Part shown: positions 38,357 through 49,554 of the stretch, one piece after another
Numbering within the stretch: the first letter of the stretch is position 1
Layout: each line of letters begins with the position of its first letter
Assembly (NCBI RefSeq): GCF_050496545.1
Contig: NZ_JBNVZV010000004.1
Location: 186,001 to 250,000 of the forward strand
Reading direction: 5' to 3'
DNA: 64,000 nt
Origin: Phycicoccus avicenniae_A
GTDB lineage: Bacteria > Actinomycetota > Actinomycetes > Actinomycetales > Dermatophilaceae
Program-made: the position numbers and the translations under genes
The notes under the pieces: model-generated
The model's input: the letters and a program-made list of their open reading frames with translations, nothing else
Database searches by the model: none
Told to the model about the DNA's origin: nothing

Positions 38357-39282
38357 CCCCCACGCCCACCGACCTCCTCACCCGTCACGCCCCGGTGCTC
38401 GACCCCTCCGACGACCCGTCGATGGATGCCGTCCTCGCCCGGGTGCTGGCCGACGACCACCCGCGCCGCGTGCTGCCCGGGCCCCGGGTCCGCCGCCGGG
38501 TGCTCCTCGGGGCCGGCGTCGCCGCGCTCACCACCGGCGCCGTCGCCCTCCCCGCGGCTCTGCGCCGTGAGGACGCGGCGGTCCAGGCGCTCCGGCGCAT
38601 CGCCGTGACGGCCGGCTCCCGCCCGGCGACCCCCCTCGCCCCCGGCCGCTTCATGCACCTGGTGACGGTCGACAACCCCGACGGCCGGGAGTTCTGGATC
38701 ACCGGGTCCCCCGGGCGTGACGTCTACCCCCGGCGGCTCGAGAGCTGGACCGCTGCGGACGGCACGATCTGGCGCCACGACACCGAGAACGACGGCCGGG
38801 AGTACTTCTACCGGTTCGACCACCAGGCCGCCGACGGGTCGCTCTCGGACGTCAGCCCGTCGACGCTGGCCGGCCTGCCGCACGACGGCGAGGAGCTGTT
38901 GCGCACCGTGCGGCGCCGCCTCGGAGGGCGCGGGGGTGACGAGCCGCCCTTCCTCTACCTCGTGGAGGCGGTGCGGGTCGGCTACGCGCCGCCGCCCGTG
39001 CAGCGGGCGCTGGTCGACGCCCTGTCGCGGCTCGACGTCAGCGGCGCCGTGCGCAGCCGCTCCGGCGACGGTCGACCCTGCCTGCGGGTGTCCTTCACCA
39101 CCGCCGAGCGCGGTGGGCGCGTCTCGTACCTGTGCTTCGACGAGGCGACGGCGGAGTTCGTCGAGTCCGGCGACGTCATCGACGGTCGGACCGTGTTCTC
39201 GTCGGTGGTCACCGCGCGCGACCTGGTCGACGAGGTGCCGGCCGAGGTCGTCGAGAAGGGCGCCGACACCCCGCAGGGCTGA
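38353..39282 (+). CDS. Sigma-linked membrane protein (CU044_5270-like), probable sensor/anti-sigma partner
   Basis: The 309-residue protein overlaps the sigma gene by four bases. The cytoplasmic N-terminus (1-48) is followed by one Ala-rich helix (VLLGAGVAALTTGAVALPAAL, about 50-70) and an extracellular domain containing FMHLVTVDNPDGREFWITG and DGTIWRHDTENDGREYFYR. This layout matches proteins annotated as the CU044_5270 family found next to sigma factors. The short N-terminus could hold the sigma. No zinc-binding ZAS motif is present. Confidence 0.75.
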   Translation: MTPTPTDLLTRHAPVLDPSDDPSMDAVLARVLADDHPRRVLPGPRVRRRVLLGAGVAALTTGAVALPAALRREDAAVQALRRIAVTAGSRPATPLAPGRFMHLVTVDNPDGREFWITGSPGRDVYPRRLESWTAADGTIWRHDTENDGREYFYRFDHQAADGSLSDVSPSTLAGLPHDGEELLRTVRRRLGGRGGDEPPFLYLVEAVRVGYAPPPVQRALVDALSRLDVSGAVRSRSGDGRPCLRVSFTTAERGGRVSYLCFDEATAEFVESGDVIDGRTVFSSVVTARDLVDEVPAEVVEKGADTPQG

Positions 39283-39304
39283 CGCCGAGGCCCCACCCGC
39301 AGAA

Positions 39305-39344
39305 GCTCCCGCGGCGCGCACTCGGTGGCGCCTGCCGCGGGAGC
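39305..39344. terminator. Bidirectional hairpin between the sigma operon and sdhB
   Basis: GCTCCCGCGGC (39305-39315) pairs perfectly with 39334-39344 around an 18-nt loop, in the gap between convergent stops at 39282 and 39357. Confidence 0.7.
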
Positions 39345-39356
39345 GTCCAGGAGGGC

Positions 39357-40094
39357 TCAGCCGCGCAGGGCCGCGCGCAGGTCCTTGTTGAGCGTGGAGA
39401 TGACGTCCTGCGGGATGCCCTTGGGGCAGGCCTGCGAGCAGGCGCCGACGTTGGTGCAGCCGCCGAAGCCCTCGCTGTCGTGCTGGTCGACCATCGAGAC
39501 GACCCGGGCCATCCGCTCGGGCTGGCCCTGCGGCAGCTCGGAGAGGTGGGTGACCTTGGCGCCCATGAAGAGCATCGCGGAGGCGTTCGGGCAGGCGGCG
39601 ACACAGGCGCCGCAGCCGATGCACTCGGCCGCCATGAACGCGCGGTCGGCGTGCGGCTTGGGCACCGGCGCCGCGTGGGCGTCGGGGGCCGAGCCGGTGT
39701 TCGCCGAGATGTAGCCGCCGGCCTGGATGATGCGGTCGAAGGCGCCGCGGTCGACGACGAGGTCCTTGATCACCGGGAAGGCGTCGGCCCGCCACGGCTC
39801 GATCGTGATGACCTCGCCGTCGGTGAAGCTGCGCATGTGCAGCTGGCAGGTGGTGGTCTTCTCGGGGCCGTGCGCGTCGCCGGAGATCATCAGGCCGCAC
39901 ATGCCGCAGATGCCCTCGCGACAGTCGGAGTCGAACGCGATGGGCTCCTCGCCCTTGGCGTTCAGCTGCTCGTTGAGGACGTCGAGCATCTCGAGGAAGC
40001 TCATGTCCTCGCTGATGTCCTTCACCTTGTAGGTGACCATCTCGCCCGGGTGCCGGGGTCCGGCCTGGCGCCAGATCTTGAGGGTGAGGTTCAT
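39357..40094 (-). CDS. sdhB: Succinate dehydrogenase iron-sulfur subunit
   Basis: The 245-residue subunit passes electrons from SdhA to quinone through three clusters. The [2Fe-2S] ligands are Cys58, Cys63, Cys66 and Cys83 (SDCREGICGMCG). The ferredoxin-like part has CIGCGACVAACP and CTNVGACSQACPKG for the [4Fe-4S] and [3Fe-4S] centres. It follows sdhA after a 49-bp gap in an sdhC-sdhA-sdhB operon. The set matches the single-large-cytochrome type of SDH. Confidence 0.96.
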   Translation of the reverse strand: MNLTLKIWRQAGPRHPGEMVTYKVKDISEDMSFLEMLDVLNEQLNAKGEEPIAFDSDCREGICGMCGLMISGDAHGPEKTTTCQLHMRSFTDGEVITIEPWRADAFPVIKDLVVDRGAFDRIIQAGGYISANTGSAPDAHAAPVPKPHADRAFMAAECIGCGACVAACPNASAMLFMGAKVTHLSELPQGQPERMARVVSMVDQHDSEGFGGCTNVGACSQACPKGIPQDVISTLNKDLRAALRG

Positions 40095-40143
40095 GCGCGA
40101 AGTCCTCGGGGGGTGTCGGGGATGTGGTGCGGGCAGCGAGCCG

Positions 40144-42144
<2,001 letters not shown>

Positions 42145-42155
42145 CGGTCAGTCCC

Positions 42156-42860
42156 TTACTTGATCAGGCCGAAGAGGATGGCGAGCGGCGGGATGAGGAA
42201 CCCGACGACGACGACCGCCGAGACCGCGTGGCCGACGAGCTTGGCGCGGCGGTACGCCGGCGGGCTCATCGTCCAGCCGAGGGTCTGCTGCGCGCTGAAC
42301 ACGCCGTGCGACAGGTGGAACGCGAGCGCCACCATCGCGAGGACGTAGAGGAGGGTCAGCCACGGGACCTGGAAGCTCGCGACGACCAGCTCGTAGGGGT
42401 TCTGCTGGATGTTGACGCCCTGCTTGTCCGGGTTGACCGAGAACTTCAGGATCGTGAACTGCAGCAGGTGCCACACGATGAAGAGGAGCAGGAAGACGCC
42501 GCCCCAGCGCATCCACGCGGTGCGCATCGCGGACTTCACCGCCGCGTACTTGGTGCGCCGGGCGTTGCCGGCACGGCTCCACAGCGTGAAGGCCGCGTAC
42601 GCGTGGCCGACGAGGCTGAGCAGCAGCACGACGCGGATCACCCACAGCAGGCCGCCGTACGGGAGCATCGGCTCACCGATGGTGCGCAGGTGCTCGGCGT
42701 AGGTGTTGAACGCCTCCTCACCCGCCAGCGCCTTGAGGTTGCCGTACATGTGGAGGAGGACGTACCCGACGAACACGAGGCCTGTTCCCGCCATGAGGAC
42801 CTTCAGGCCGATCGTGGTCCGTCGTGCCGTCCTCGGTCGCGAGGAAGTCGTTGTGGCCAC
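42156..42860 (-). CDS. sdhC: Succinate dehydrogenase cytochrome b558 subunit
   Basis: The 234-residue single membrane anchor has five predicted helices and conserved histidines for two haems: YVLLHMYGNLK, LLSLVGHAYAAF, FIVWHLLQFTIL and LAFHLSHGVFSA. It belongs to the b558 family, which replaces separate SdhC and SdhD. No sdhD gene is present, as expected. The GTG at 42860 has TAGGGT 6 nt upstream, a leaderless start for the whole sdhCAB operon. Confidence 0.95.
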   Translation of the reverse strand: MATTTSSRPRTARRTTIGLKVLMAGTGLVFVGYVLLHMYGNLKALAGEEAFNTYAEHLRTIGEPMLPYGGLLWVIRVVLLLSLVGHAYAAFTLWSRAGNARRTKYAAVKSAMRTAWMRWGGVFLLLFIVWHLLQFTILKFSVNPDKQGVNIQQNPYELVVASFQVPWLTLLYVLAMVALAFHLSHGVFSAQQTLGWTMSPPAYRRAKLVGHAVSAVVVVGFLIPPLAILFGLIK

Positions 42861-42866
42861 GGACGA

Positions 42867-42872
42867 ACCCTA
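42867..42872 (-). promoter_or_regulatory. -10 for a leaderless sdhCAB transcript
   Basis: TAGGGT on the minus strand is separated from the GTG at 42860 by 6 nt. Confidence 0.6.
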
Positions 42873-42925
42873 GCCTCCGGTCCGGACGGGATCGAGCGCT
42901 GTCGAGGCCTGCCCCCGTGTGACAT

Positions 42926-42963
42926 TCCCCCGGTTACCCCGAGGTAGCGACGGGGTACGGGGG
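42926..42963 (-). terminator. Hairpin between rsmI and sdhC
   Basis: TACCCCG (42935-42941) pairs with CGGGGTA (42951-42957), and outer C-run and G-run bases extend the stem across a small bulge. It lies 14 bp past the rsmI stop. Confidence 0.55.
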
Positions 42964-42976
42964 TCAGGCGACTCGG

Positions 42977-43813
42977 TCAGGCGCGACGGGCGGCGACCGC
43001 GGCGTCGTAGAGCGCCTTCTTGGACAGGCCGGTCGCGGAGGCCACCTCGGCGCAGACGTCCTTGAGCCGCTCCCCCGCGGCCACGCGCGAGAGGACCTCG
43101 GGCAGGACGTCGTCGACACCCGCCGACGGACCGGTGGCTCCCGCCACGACGACCGTGATCTCGCCGCGCGCGTGCTCCTCGGCCCACTCGGCGAGCTCGG
43201 CCAGCGGGCCGCGGCGGACCTCCTCGTAGGTCTTGGTCAGCTCGCGGCAGACCGCGGCGGGGCGCTCGGGACCGAAGGCGGCGGCCATCGAGGTGAGGGC
43301 CCGGGCCAGCCGGTGCGGGGCCTCGAAGAAGACCATCGTCCGCGGCTCGGTGGCCAGGGCGGCCAGCGCGCGCTCGCGCTCGCCGTCCTTGCGGGGCAGG
43401 AAGCCCTCGAAGCAGAACCGGTCGACCGGCAGCCCCGAGACCGCGAGCGCCGTGAGGACCGCCGACGGCCCGGGCACCGCGGTGACGCGGACGCCGGCCT
43501 CGACGGCGGCCGCGACGAGCCGGTAGCCGGGGTCGGAGACGGACGGCATCCCGGCGTCGGTGACGACCACGACGCGCGCGCCGCCGAGCATCGAGGCGAC
43601 GAGGTCGCCGGCGCGCCCGGACTCGTTGTGCTCGTGGAAGGACAGGACGCGTCCGGCCGGCTCGACGCCCAGCTCGGAGCACAGCCGCCGCAGCCTGCGG
43701 GTGTCCTCGGCGGCGACGACGTCGGCGCCTGCGAGCTCCTCGGCGAGCCGGGGGGCGGCGTCGCGCGGGTCGCCGATGGGGGTGGCCGCGAGGACGAGGA
43801 CGCCGGCGCTCAT
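42977..43813 (-). CDS. rsmI: 16S rRNA (cytidine(1402)-2'-O)-methyltransferase
   Basis: The 278-residue tetrapyrrole-methylase-fold enzyme modifies C1402 in the ribosomal P site. Family blocks are VLVLAATPIGDPRDAAPR at the start, AEDTRRLRRLCSELG, SFHEHNE, VVVTDAGMPSVSDPGYRLV, VPGPSAVLTAL and FEGFLPRK. The ATG has GAGGA 7 nt upstream. It is divergent from pmt with a 56-bp gap, the conserved rsmI/pmt arrangement of actinobacteria. Confidence 0.95.
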   Translation of the reverse strand: MSAGVLVLAATPIGDPRDAAPRLAEELAGADVVAAEDTRRLRRLCSELGVEPAGRVLSFHEHNESGRAGDLVASMLGGARVVVVTDAGMPSVSDPGYRLVAAAVEAGVRVTAVPGPSAVLTALAVSGLPVDRFCFEGFLPRKDGERERALAALATEPRTMVFFEAPHRLARALTSMAAAFGPERPAAVCRELTKTYEEVRRGPLAELAEWAEEHARGEITVVVAGATGPSAGVDDVLPEVLSRVAAGERLKDVCAEVASATGLSKKALYDAAVAARRA

Positions 43814-43857
43814 CCCGCGATCCTCGCACGCCCGGCGGGACCGGCAGGTCGGCCACC

Positions 43858-43863
43858 TACGAT
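43858..43863 (+). promoter_or_regulatory. -10 for a leaderless pmt transcript
   Basis: TACGAT ends 6 nt before the GTG at 43870, which favours that start over the GTG at 43864. Confidence 0.55.
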
Positions 43864-43869
43864 GTGCCG

Positions 43870-45429
43870 GTGACCCGGACCGACGAGCTGCGCCACCGGC
43901 TGCTCGGGTTCCGGCCCACCGACGCGCTGTGGGGCTGGCTCGGCCCGGGGCTGATCGCCCTCGTGGGCGGCGTCCTCCGGTTCTGGAGCCTCGACCGCCC
44001 CCAGGCGCTGGTCTTCGACGAGACGTACTACGTCAAGCAGGGCTGGTCGATGATCCGGTACGGCGTCGAGATGCGGACGCTGTCCTCGCTCAAGAAACCC
44101 GACGAGGCCTTCGTCGGCGGCAACCCCGACGTCTTCAGCAGCACCGACGGCGACTTCGTCGTGCACCCGCCGGTCGGCAAGTGGGTCATCGGCTTCGGCG
44201 AGTGGTTGCTCGGGCCGGACTCCGGGTGGGGCTGGCGGTTCTCGGTCGCGCTGCTCGGGACGCTGTCCATCCTCATCGTCGGGCGCATCGCGCGCCGGAT
44301 GTTCGGCTCGACCGCGCTCGGGTGCGTCGCCTCGTTCCTGCTCGCCTTCGAGGGTTCGCACTTCGTGATGTCGCGCACCGGCATCCTCGACATCATCGTG
44401 ATGTTCTTCGCGCTGTGCGCCTTCGCGGCGCTGCTCGTCGACCGCGACCGCAGCCGGGAGGTGCTGGCCCGCAAGGTCGGGGAGCTGGGGCGCGGGGAGT
44501 GGCCAGGCGGCGGGGGCCCGTGGCTCGGGTGGCGGCCGTGGCGCTGGGTGGCCGGAATCTCGCTCGGGCTGTGCATGGGCACGAAGTGGTCGGGCATCTT
44601 CTTCCTCGCCGCGTTCGGGCTGATGACGGTGTGGTGGGACCTCGGGGCGCGGCGCGCGGCGGGGGTGCGGCACTGGGCGCGCGGCGGCCTGCTGAAGGAC
44701 GGACCCTTCGCGGCCGTGCAGACGGTGGTGACCGGCGCGGTCGTCTACACCGTGTCGTGGACCGGGTGGTTCCTCTCCGACAACGGCTACCACCGGCACT
44801 GGGACACCTTCAACCCGGGCCAGGGCGTGCAGTGGCTGCCGCCGGTGCTGCGCAACTGGGTGAAGTACCACCAGGACGCGTACCAGTTCAACACCACGCT
44901 CAGCACGCCCCACCCGTACCAGTCGAACCCGTGGTCCTGGCTCGTCCAGACCCGGCCGACGTCCTTCTACTACGAGAGCCCGGCCCGCGGCGTCGACGGC
45001 TGCTCGGTCGCGCAGTGCTCGCAGGCGGTCAACCCGATCGGGACGATCTCGGTGTGGTGGGTCGGCATCCTCGCGCTGCTCGTCGTCCTCTGGTGGTGGC
45101 TCGTGCGCCGCGACTGGCGCGCCGGGGCCATCGCGGCCGGGATGGTCGGCGGCTACCTCCCGTGGTTCGCCTACCAGTCGCGCACGATCTACACCTTCTA
45201 CGCCGTGGCCTTCGAGCCGTGGGTCGTCCTCGCGGTCACCTTCCTCATCGGGCTGTGGGTGGGACGGCGCGCGCCCGACCCCGTGCGCTGGAGGATCCGG
45301 GTGCTCGTCGTGGGCGGGTACCTGCTGCTGACGCTGGCCCTCTTCGCCTTCTTCCACCCCGTGTACACCGCCGAGACCATCCCCTACGACCAGTGGCACT
45401 GGCGGATGTGGTTCCCCAGCTGGATCTGA
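43870..45429 (+). CDS. pmt: Dolichyl-phosphate-mannose-protein mannosyltransferase
   Basis: The 519-residue polytopic enzyme transfers mannose from polyprenyl-phosphate-mannose to Ser/Thr of exported proteins. The catalytic Asp-Glu pair is in LVFDETYYVKQ (50-51) in the first extracytoplasmic loop. WSGIFFLAAFGLMTVWWD and the HPYQSNPWSWLVQTRPTSFY block are typical of actinobacterial Pmt. About eleven membrane helices are expected. It is divergent from rsmI. The exported lipoproteins in this window are possible substrates (inference). Confidence 0.94.
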   Translation: MTRTDELRHRLLGFRPTDALWGWLGPGLIALVGGVLRFWSLDRPQALVFDETYYVKQGWSMIRYGVEMRTLSSLKKPDEAFVGGNPDVFSSTDGDFVVHPPVGKWVIGFGEWLLGPDSGWGWRFSVALLGTLSILIVGRIARRMFGSTALGCVASFLLAFEGSHFVMSRTGILDIIVMFFALCAFAALLVDRDRSREVLARKVGELGRGEWPGGGGPWLGWRPWRWVAGISLGLCMGTKWSGIFFLAAFGLMTVWWDLGARRAAGVRHWARGGLLKDGPFAAVQTVVTGAVVYTVSWTGWFLSDNGYHRHWDTFNPGQGVQWLPPVLRNWVKYHQDAYQFNTTLSTPHPYQSNPWSWLVQTRPTSFYYESPARGVDGCSVAQCSQAVNPIGTISVWWVGILALLVVLWWWLVRRDWRAGAIAAGMVGGYLPWFAYQSRTIYTFYAVAFEPWVVLAVTFLIGLWVGRRAPDPVRWRIRVLVVGGYLLLTLALFAFFHPVYTAETIPYDQWHWRMWFPSWI

Positions 45430-45503
45430 GGGCGCGGGATCTCCACGACACCTTCACCCTCCGCCCCCACGCGCTGCCGGTGGTCGGGGCCAGCATGGAG
45501 GGC

Positions 45504-45893
45504 ATGAGCACCTCGCACTCCTCGCGCTCCTCGTACCGGGCCGGACTGGGCCTGACCCTCCTCGCGACGCTCCTGCTCGTCCTCGGCTCGGGCGCGGTCG
45601 GTGTCATCGGCGACGGCCGGGCCGACCGCGGCTACCTCGCCGTGCCGGCGGTCCTGCTGCTGGGGGCCGCCGCGACCCGCCTGCGCGCACCGGGGATGGC
45701 GGTGGTCGCGCTGCTCGCGGCCCTCGCGGTGGCCGTGGTGCCGCTCGTCGTCCTCGGGTCCGGGGCCGCCGGGACCGACGGGGTCTCGCTCGTCGACGTC
45801 ACCGGGCTGACGCTGGGGTTCGCCGGGATGTACGTCGTCGCCGCGGCGCTGTTCCGGCGGTCCGTGCACCGAGGGCGCGGTGTACGGGCCTGA
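45504..45893 (+). CDS. Four-helix membrane protein, function unknown
   Basis: The protein has 129 residues from the ATG at 45504; an ATG at 45495 would add three. Helices are visible at GLGLTLLATLLLVLGSGAVG, GYLAVPAVLLLGAA, MAVVALLAALAVAVVPLVVL and GLTLGFAGMYVVAAALFRR. It lies 74 bp downstream of pmt in the same direction and may be co-transcribed. I do not recognise the family. Confidence 0.6.
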   Translation: MSTSHSSRSSYRAGLGLTLLATLLLVLGSGAVGVIGDGRADRGYLAVPAVLLLGAAATRLRAPGMAVVALLAALAVAVVPLVVLGSGAAGTDGVSLVDVTGLTLGFAGMYVVAAALFRRSVHRGRGVRA

Positions 45894-45963
45894 CGGACCC
45901 GGCGACCGGTGTAGGGGCGCGTGCGTCGGGCCGTGCCTCGGCGGGGCTGTCGGGGGCCCGGCG

Positions 45964-45969
45964 TAGGTT
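45964..45969 (+). promoter_or_regulatory. -10 for a leaderless nuclease-helicase transcript
   Basis: TAGGTT ends 6 nt before the ATG at 45976. Confidence 0.55.
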
Positions 45970-45975
45970 CGGGTC

Positions 45976-48900
45976 ATGTTCCTCCTCGGTGACGACGCGC
46001 GTCTGGTGCTCAGCGCCTCCGACCTGCGCACGGCGTCGCAGTGCGAGTTCGCCCTCGTGCGCCGCCTCGACGTCGTCCGGGGCCTGGCCCCGTCGGTCGA
46101 GGACCCCGACGACCCGATGCTCGCCCGTGTCTCGGCCCTCGGCGACCAGCACGAGAACGCCGAGCTGCGGCGGCTCGGTCGCGAGCACCCCGGGGGCGTC
46201 CGGCAGCTGCCCTCCCCCGTCCACACACCGACCGGGCTGGCCTCGGCGATGGACGCCACCCTGCAGGCCCTGGCCTCGGACGCCGCCGTGCTGTCGCAGG
46301 CCACCCTCTTCGACGGGCGCTTCGTCGGACGCGCGGACTTCCTCGAGCGCTCGGCCGACGGATGGGTCGTCAGCGACACCAAGCTCGCGCGGCACGAGAA
46401 CGTGCCAGCGCTGCTCCAGGTCGCGGCCTACGCGGCGCTGCTCCGTGAGGCGGGGGTCCAGGTTGCGCCCGTGGCCCGGCTCGTCCTCGGCGACGGGGTG
46501 GTCCGCGACGTGCCGCTCGACGACGTCCTGCCGGTCTACCGGGCCCGCCGGGAGCGTCTGGAGTCCCTCCTCGACGAGCACCTCGCCGCCGGCGGACCCG
46601 CATCGTGGGGCGACCCGCGCTGGCTGGCCTGCGGCCGGTGCCCGGTGTGCTCGGCCGAGGTCGAGACCTCGCGCGACCTCCTGCTCGTCGCCGGGATGCG
46701 CGGCCCGACGCGCCGGCGGCTGCTCGACGCCGGCATCACGACCCTCGAGGAGCTGGCGGCCTCGAGCGGCCCGGTCCCCGACGTCCGCGACGCGATGCTC
46801 GAGCGGCTCCGCGCGCAGGCGCGGCTCCAGCAGCTGCAGGACGCCGACCCGCTGGGGCGGGTGCGTCACGAGGTCGTCGGCCCCGCGGCGCTGCAGCTCA
46901 TGCCGCCGCCGAGCGAGGGCGATGTGTTCTTCGACTTCGAGGGCGACCCGCTGTGGCAGGAGCCCGGCTCCTCCGTGTGGGGCCTCGAGTACCTCTTCGG
47001 GATGGTCGAGACCGATTCCGGCACACCGCGGTTCCGCGCCTTCTGGGCCCACGACCGGCACGAGGAGCGGCAGGCCCTCGTCGACTTCGTCGACCACCTC
47101 ACGCACCGGCGGCGCCGCTGGCCCGACCTGCACGTCTACCACTACGCCCCGTACGAACCGGCGGCGATGCTGCGGATGGCGGCGCGGCACGGTGTCTACG
47201 AGGACGAGGTCGACCAGCTGCTGCGCGACGGCGTCTTCGTCGACCTCTACTCGGTCGTCCGGGCGGGCATCCGGGTGTCGCAGCGGTCGTACTCCATCAA
47301 GAAGCTCGAGCCCCTCTACATGGAGGCGCGCGAGGGTGATGTCCAGGGCGGCGCCGAGAGCATCGTCGTCTACCACCAGTTCACCGCGGCCCGCATCGAG
47401 GGCCGCGCGTCCGAGGCCGACTCGCTCATCGCCGAGATCGCGCACTACAACGAGGACGACTGCCTCTCGACGCTCCGGTTGCGCGACTGGCTCCTCGACC
47501 GGCGCCGCGAGCTCTTCGGTGACGACTGGAGCCTGCCGGCGCCCGACGAGGTGTCCGAGGTCGTCGTCAGCGAGAAGCGGCAGGCCGCGCTCGACCTCGA
47601 GGCGGCCGTGCGGGCGCTGGTCGCCGACGTCGTCGCCGCCGAGCGCACCGACGAGGACCACGCCGTCGCGCTCGTCGGCTCGGCCGTCCTCTTCCACGCG
47701 CGCGAGGACAAGCCGAAGTGGCAGGAGCACTTCGAGCGGCTCCGGCTTCCCGTCGGCGACTGGCGGCCGGCGGAGGGGGTGTTCCTCGTCGAGGACGCCG
47801 AGGTGGTCCGCGACTGGTGGCAGGCCTCTGCGCGGCAGCGCCCGCGCCGCACCCTGCGCCTGCACGGCGAACCGATGCGGCAGAACGGCATCGGGGTCGG
47901 GGCAGCGGTGTCGGCGGTCTACGGGGCGCCTCCGCCCCGTGGCGTCGTGGCCGAGCGCCTGCACGCCAACGCACGGTCGACGGCCACGGTCACGGTCCTG
48001 GAGGTCGAGGACCGGCTGGCGGCGAACGGCCGGCTGCACCAGAGCCTGCTCGTCGAGGAGCTCCAACCCAAGGACGGCGAGCCGCACGTCGACGTGCCGG
48101 TGGCGCTCGTCCCCAACGACAACGTCAGCTCGGCGCCGATCGACCGCGCGCTCGCCGAGGTCGCCGAGGCGGTCCGCGACACGGGGCGGGTTCCGGTCGG
48201 GGCCGGCACCGACGTCCTCCTGCGGGTGCCACCACGGTTGCGCGGTGGTGGCACGCTGCCGCCGGTCGGTCCGGGGCCGGACGGTTACGTCGACGCGATC
48301 ACGGCCGCCCTCACCGGGATGGACGACTCCTACGTCGCCGTGCAGGGACCGCCCGGCACCGGCAAGACGCACGTCGGCGCACACGTCGTCGCCCGGCTGC
48401 TCGAGCAGGGCTGGGCGGTCGGGGTCTGCGCGCAGAGCCACGCCGCCGTCGAGAACGTCCTCACCAAGATCACGACCTCCACGGCGGTGTCCGGCGAGCA
48501 GGTCGGCAAGGTGTCCCGGGCGACGGCCGATCCGCCCTGGACCGCGCTCGCCAAGGCCGACGAGCTCGCCGGGTTCGCGGCCGGGCACCGGGCGGCCGGG
48601 CGCGGGTACGTCGTGGGCGGCACGGCCTGGGACCTGACGAACCCGGCCCGGGTCGGGCGTGGCGAGCTCGACCTGCTGGTCGTCGACGAGGCCGGGCAGT
48701 TCTCGCTGGCCAAGACCCTCGCGGTGTCGGTGGCCGCCCGACGCCTGCTGCTGCTCGGCGACCCGCAGCAGCTGCCGCAGGTCACCACGGGGACCCACGC
48801 CGAGCCCATCGACCTCGCCGCCCTGGCGTGGCTGGCCGGCGACGAGTCCGTGCTGCCCCCCGAGCTCGGGTACTTCCTCGCGACCACCTGGCGGATGCAC

Positions 48901-49545
48901 CCCGCGCTCACCGAGCCGGTGTCGCAGCTGGCCTACGACGGCCGGCTGCACGCGCAGGAGGGCGTCACGGCGGGGCGGTCCCTCGCGGGTGTCGAGCCGG
49001 GGGTGCACGTCCGTCTCGTCGAGCACCGCGACAACTCGACGCACTCGTCCGAGGAGGCCGAGGCCGTGCTCGACCTCGTCCGCGACCTGCTGGGCCGGAC
49101 GTGGTCCGACCCGACCGCACGCGCGCCCGACGGGTCGGCGGCCGGTGGGCGAGCACTCGAGGCGCGCGACGTCATTGTCATCACGCCGTACAACGCCCAG
49201 GTCGGGCTGCTGCGCCGTGTGCTCGACGACGCCGGGCTGCACGACGTCGAGGTCGGCACGGTCGACAGGTTCCAGGGCCGGGAGGCCGCGGTCGCGATCC
49301 TGTCGATGGCCGCCTCGTCGCACTCCGACGTCTCGCGCGGCATGGGCTTCCTCCTCGACCGGCACCGGCTCAACGTCGCGATCTCGCGCGGTCAGCACTC
49401 GGCGTTCGTCGTGCGCTCGGAGGTGCTCACCGACTTCTCGCCGCGCTCCCCCGACGAGCTCGTGGCGCTCGGGTCGTTCCTGCGGCTCTGCGACGCCGCC
49501 GTCTCCGCCGAGGTCGTCGGGAGGAGCCGACAGCCCGTCGGATGA
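45976..49545 (+). CDS. TM0106-type RecB-like nuclease fused to SF1 helicase
   Basis: The 1189-residue protein has three catalytic modules. Residues about 10-230 resemble the Cas4/RecB-type nuclease of the TM0106 family: GRADFL (about 118) and DTKLA (about 132) match the PD-(D/E)XK Asp and (D/E)xK, with Cys residues in CGRCPVC that could bind a Fe-S cluster. Residues about 315-510 form an RNase H-like 3'-5' exonuclease (FFDFEGDP and HYNEDDCLSTL, DEDD type). Residues about 770-1160 form a UPF1/DNA2-like helicase: GPPGTGKTH (791), DEAGQF (904), GDPQQLP (928), TVDRFQGRE (1095) and NVAISRG (1133). It acts on nucleic acids in repair or defence; the pathway is not known. Confidence 0.88.
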   Translation: MFLLGDDARLVLSASDLRTASQCEFALVRRLDVVRGLAPSVEDPDDPMLARVSALGDQHENAELRRLGREHPGGVRQLPSPVHTPTGLASAMDATLQALASDAAVLSQATLFDGRFVGRADFLERSADGWVVSDTKLARHENVPALLQVAAYAALLREAGVQVAPVARLVLGDGVVRDVPLDDVLPVYRARRERLESLLDEHLAAGGPASWGDPRWLACGRCPVCSAEVETSRDLLLVAGMRGPTRRRLLDAGITTLEELAASSGPVPDVRDAMLERLRAQARLQQLQDADPLGRVRHEVVGPAALQLMPPPSEGDVFFDFEGDPLWQEPGSSVWGLEYLFGMVETDSGTPRFRAFWAHDRHEERQALVDFVDHLTHRRRRWPDLHVYHYAPYEPAAMLRMAARHGVYEDEVDQLLRDGVFVDLYSVVRAGIRVSQRSYSIKKLEPLYMEAREGDVQGGAESIVVYHQFTAARIEGRASEADSLIAEIAHYNEDDCLSTLRLRDWLLDRRRELFGDDWSLPAPDEVSEVVVSEKRQAALDLEAAVRALVADVVAAERTDEDHAVALVGSAVLFHAREDKPKWQEHFERLRLPVGDWRPAEGVFLVEDAEVVRDWWQASARQRPRRTLRLHGEPMRQNGIGVGAAVSAVYGAPPPRGVVAERLHANARSTATVTVLEVEDRLAANGRLHQSLLVEELQPKDGEPHVDVPVALVPNDNVSSAPIDRALAEVAEAVRDTGRVPVGAGTDVLLRVPPRLRGGGTLPPVGPGPDGYVDAITAALTGMDDSYVAVQGPPGTGKTHVGAHVVARLLEQGWAVGVCAQSHAAVENVLTKITTSTAVSGEQVGKVSRATADPPWTALAKADELAGFAAGHRAAGRGYVVGGTAWDLTNPARVGRGELDLLVVDEAGQFSLAKTLAVSVAARRLLLLGDPQQLPQVTTGTHAEPIDLAALAWLAGDESVLPPELGYFLATTWRMHPALTEPVSQLAYDGRLHAQEGVTAGRSLAGVEPGVHVRLVEHRDNSTHSSEEAEAVLDLVRDLLGRTWSDPTARAPDGSAAGGRALEARDVIVITPYNAQVGLLRRVLDDAGLHDVEVGTVDRFQGREAAVAILSMAASSHSDVSRGMGFLLDRHRLNVAISRGQHSAFVVRSEVLTDFSPRSPDELVALGSFLRLCDAAVSAEVVGRSRQPVG

Positions 49546-49554
49546 GGTCCGTCG

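Noticed and set aside
45976..49545. Naming the nuclease-helicase as a defined phage-defence system
   Set aside because: No partner gene, toxin, methylase or defence island is visible, so defence is kept as a possibility only.
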